The notes beneath the pieces were generated by a model, which saw nothing but the letters and a program-made list of their open reading frames with translations, had not been told where the DNA came from and ran no database searches. From positions 1 to 5,369 of the forward strand of contig JABMNB010000491.1 of the NCBI GenBank assembly GCA_013205335.1: a stretch of 5,369 bases of DNA. Reading direction: 5' to 3'. The stretch is from Rhodospirillales bacterium. Lineage in GTDB: Bacteria; Pseudomonadota; Alphaproteobacteria; Reyranellales; Reyranellaceae. The stretch's first letter is position 1, and each line of letters opens with the position of its first letter. Shown one piece after another: positions 4,589 to 5,369 of this stretch. The position numbers were made by a program, and so were the translations under genes.

Positions 4589-5369
4589 CTAGAGGCCGAG
4601 CATCGCCTTGGCCAGCACATTGCGCTGCACTTCCGACGAGCCGCCGTAGATCGTGGTCTTGCGGGTGTTGAAGTAGCGCGGCGCGACGTCATCGACATAC
4701 TCGCCGCCGACCGGCACGACGTTGCTGTCGTAGTTGCGCAGCTCGGTGAACGGCGTGCCGTACCAGCCGACCGCGTCGACCGCGAGCTCGGTCACCTTCT
4801 GGCCTACCTCGGTGCCGCGCATCTTGACGACCGAGCCCATGTTGCCCGGCGCGTCGCCCGTCTTGAGGCTCGAATAGAACATCAGCTCGTTCATCTCGAC
4901 GGCGTCGATCTCCATCTCGACCGCGGCCATCTTTTCGCGCCAGTTCGGGTCGGCCGACAACGGCTCGCCCTCGGTCATCTGCGTCTTCGACAGGGTCTCG
5001 AGATGGCGGAAGGCCTTGCGCAGGCGCGGCCCGAACGCCTGGCCGCCGCGCTCGAACTCGAGCAGGTACTTGGCGTAGGTCCAGCCCTTGTTCTCCTCGC
5101 CGACGAGGTTCTCGACCGGCACCTTCACGTCGGTGAAGAAGACCTGGTTGACCTCGTGGCGCATCGGCGTGCGCGTGCCGTCGACCAGATAGATCGGGTC
5201 GAGCGTGATACCCGGCGTCTTCATGTCGATCAGCAGGAAGGAGATGCCCTCCTGCTTCTTGGCCGCGGGGTCGGTGCGGACGAGACAGAAGATCATGTTC
5301 GCGAATTGGCCCAGCGTCGTCCACGTCTTCTGGCCGTTGACGATATAATGATCGCCGTCCCTGACCGCA
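4589..5369 (-). CDS. Acyl-CoA dehydrogenase, FadE-type (C-terminal part; start outside window)
   Basis: The frame is open from the window edge to the TAG at 4589-4591, giving 259 residues of an enzyme normally near 390-400. The Met at 5296 is internal: the codons before it read DGDHYIVNGQKTWTT, the conserved beta-domain segment that contacts FAD. The family oxidises acyl-CoA thioesters to 2-enoyl-CoA and passes electrons to electron-transfer flavoprotein in the cytoplasm. Visible landmarks (window numbering) are GQKTWTT (12-18), FFTDVKVPVENLVGEENKGW (77-96) and the C-terminal IYGGSSEVQRN (240-250). In medium-chain enzymes the catalytic Glu is in YEGT; here that position is Gly242. Glu106 in LLEFERGG lies where isovaleryl-CoA-type enzymes carry their base, so Glu106 is the likely substitute. 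YGGSSE variants are common among bacterial FadE proteins of lipid or steroid breakdown. Substrate is not determinable. It precedes the SGNH gene by 12 bases. Confidence 0.96.
   Translation of the reverse strand, partial: AVRDGDHYIVNGQKTWTTLGQFANMIFCLVRTDPAAKKQEGISFLLIDMKTPGITLDPIYLVDGTRTPMRHEVNQVFFTDVKVPVENLVGEENKGWTYAKYLLEFERGGQAFGPRLRKAFRHLETLSKTQMTEGEPLSADPNWREKMAAVEMEIDAVEMNELMFYSSLKTGDAPGNMGSVVKMRGTEVGQKVTELAVDAVGWYGTPFTELRNYDSNVVPVGGEYVDDVAPRYFNTRKTTIYGGSSEVQRNVLAKAMLGL

Noticed and set aside
5294..5296. Met at 5296 as the start of the acyl-CoA dehydrogenase
   Set aside because: Upstream codons encode the conserved GQKTWTT segment, so the gene continues past the window edge.
1..5369. 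tRNA, rRNA, CRISPR array or insertion sequence
   Set aside because: No tandem spaced repeats, no terminal inverted repeats flanking a transposase, no conserved RNA segments and no transposase motifs were seen on either strand.

Overview
The window is GC-rich, densely coded bacterial DNA. Six protein-coding regions account for nearly all of it: two run off the window edges, three are complete genes, and one is a candidate 33-codon small gene. There is no sign of mobile DNA, RNA genes or CRISPR. The strong G/C third-position bias, the MerR-plus-P-loop regulator architecture (which I recall from Rhizobiales-type genomes) and the FadE-type acyl-CoA dehydrogenase suggest an alphaproteobacterium, perhaps Rhizobiales or Reyranella-like. 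That is inference, not a measured assignment.

Layout. (1) Bases 1-1112, plus strand: the C-terminal 369 residues of an unrecognised, probably exported, cysteine-containing protein whose start lies outside the window. (2) Bases 1113-1370: a 258-base gap holding a sigma70-like promoter preceded by a 22-bp dyad, a small ORF with a good Shine-Dalgarno sequence, and a palindrome-rich hairpin over its stop codon. (3) Bases 1371-2396, minus strand: an aldo/keto reductase with an intact catalytic tetrad. (4) Bases 2397-2535: a divergent control region with a 19-bp-spaced promoter of the kind MerR proteins act on, enclosed in a 9-bp inverted repeat. (5) Bases 2536-3507, plus strand: a MerR-type DNA-binding domain joined to an ABC/SMC-like P-loop ATPase domain. 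(6) Bases 3488-4576, minus strand: a membrane-anchored SGNH/GDSL-like protein whose 3' end overlaps the regulator's 3' end by 20 bp. (7) Bases 4589-5369, minus strand: the C-terminal two thirds of an acyl-CoA dehydrogenase, 12 bp upstream of the SGNH gene and probably co-transcribed with it.

How the genes may work together. The reductase and the regulator form a classic divergent pair, so the regulator most likely controls its own gene and perhaps the reductase. The acyl-CoA dehydrogenase and SGNH genes look like the end of a separate operon whose earlier genes lie beyond base 5369. The most notable item is the regulator: its C-terminal half keeps Walker A, a Walker-B-like strand and a D-loop-like GLD, but has no visible ABC signature and no H-loop histidine where expected. 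It may be a nucleotide-sensing transcription factor rather than a transporter ATPase.
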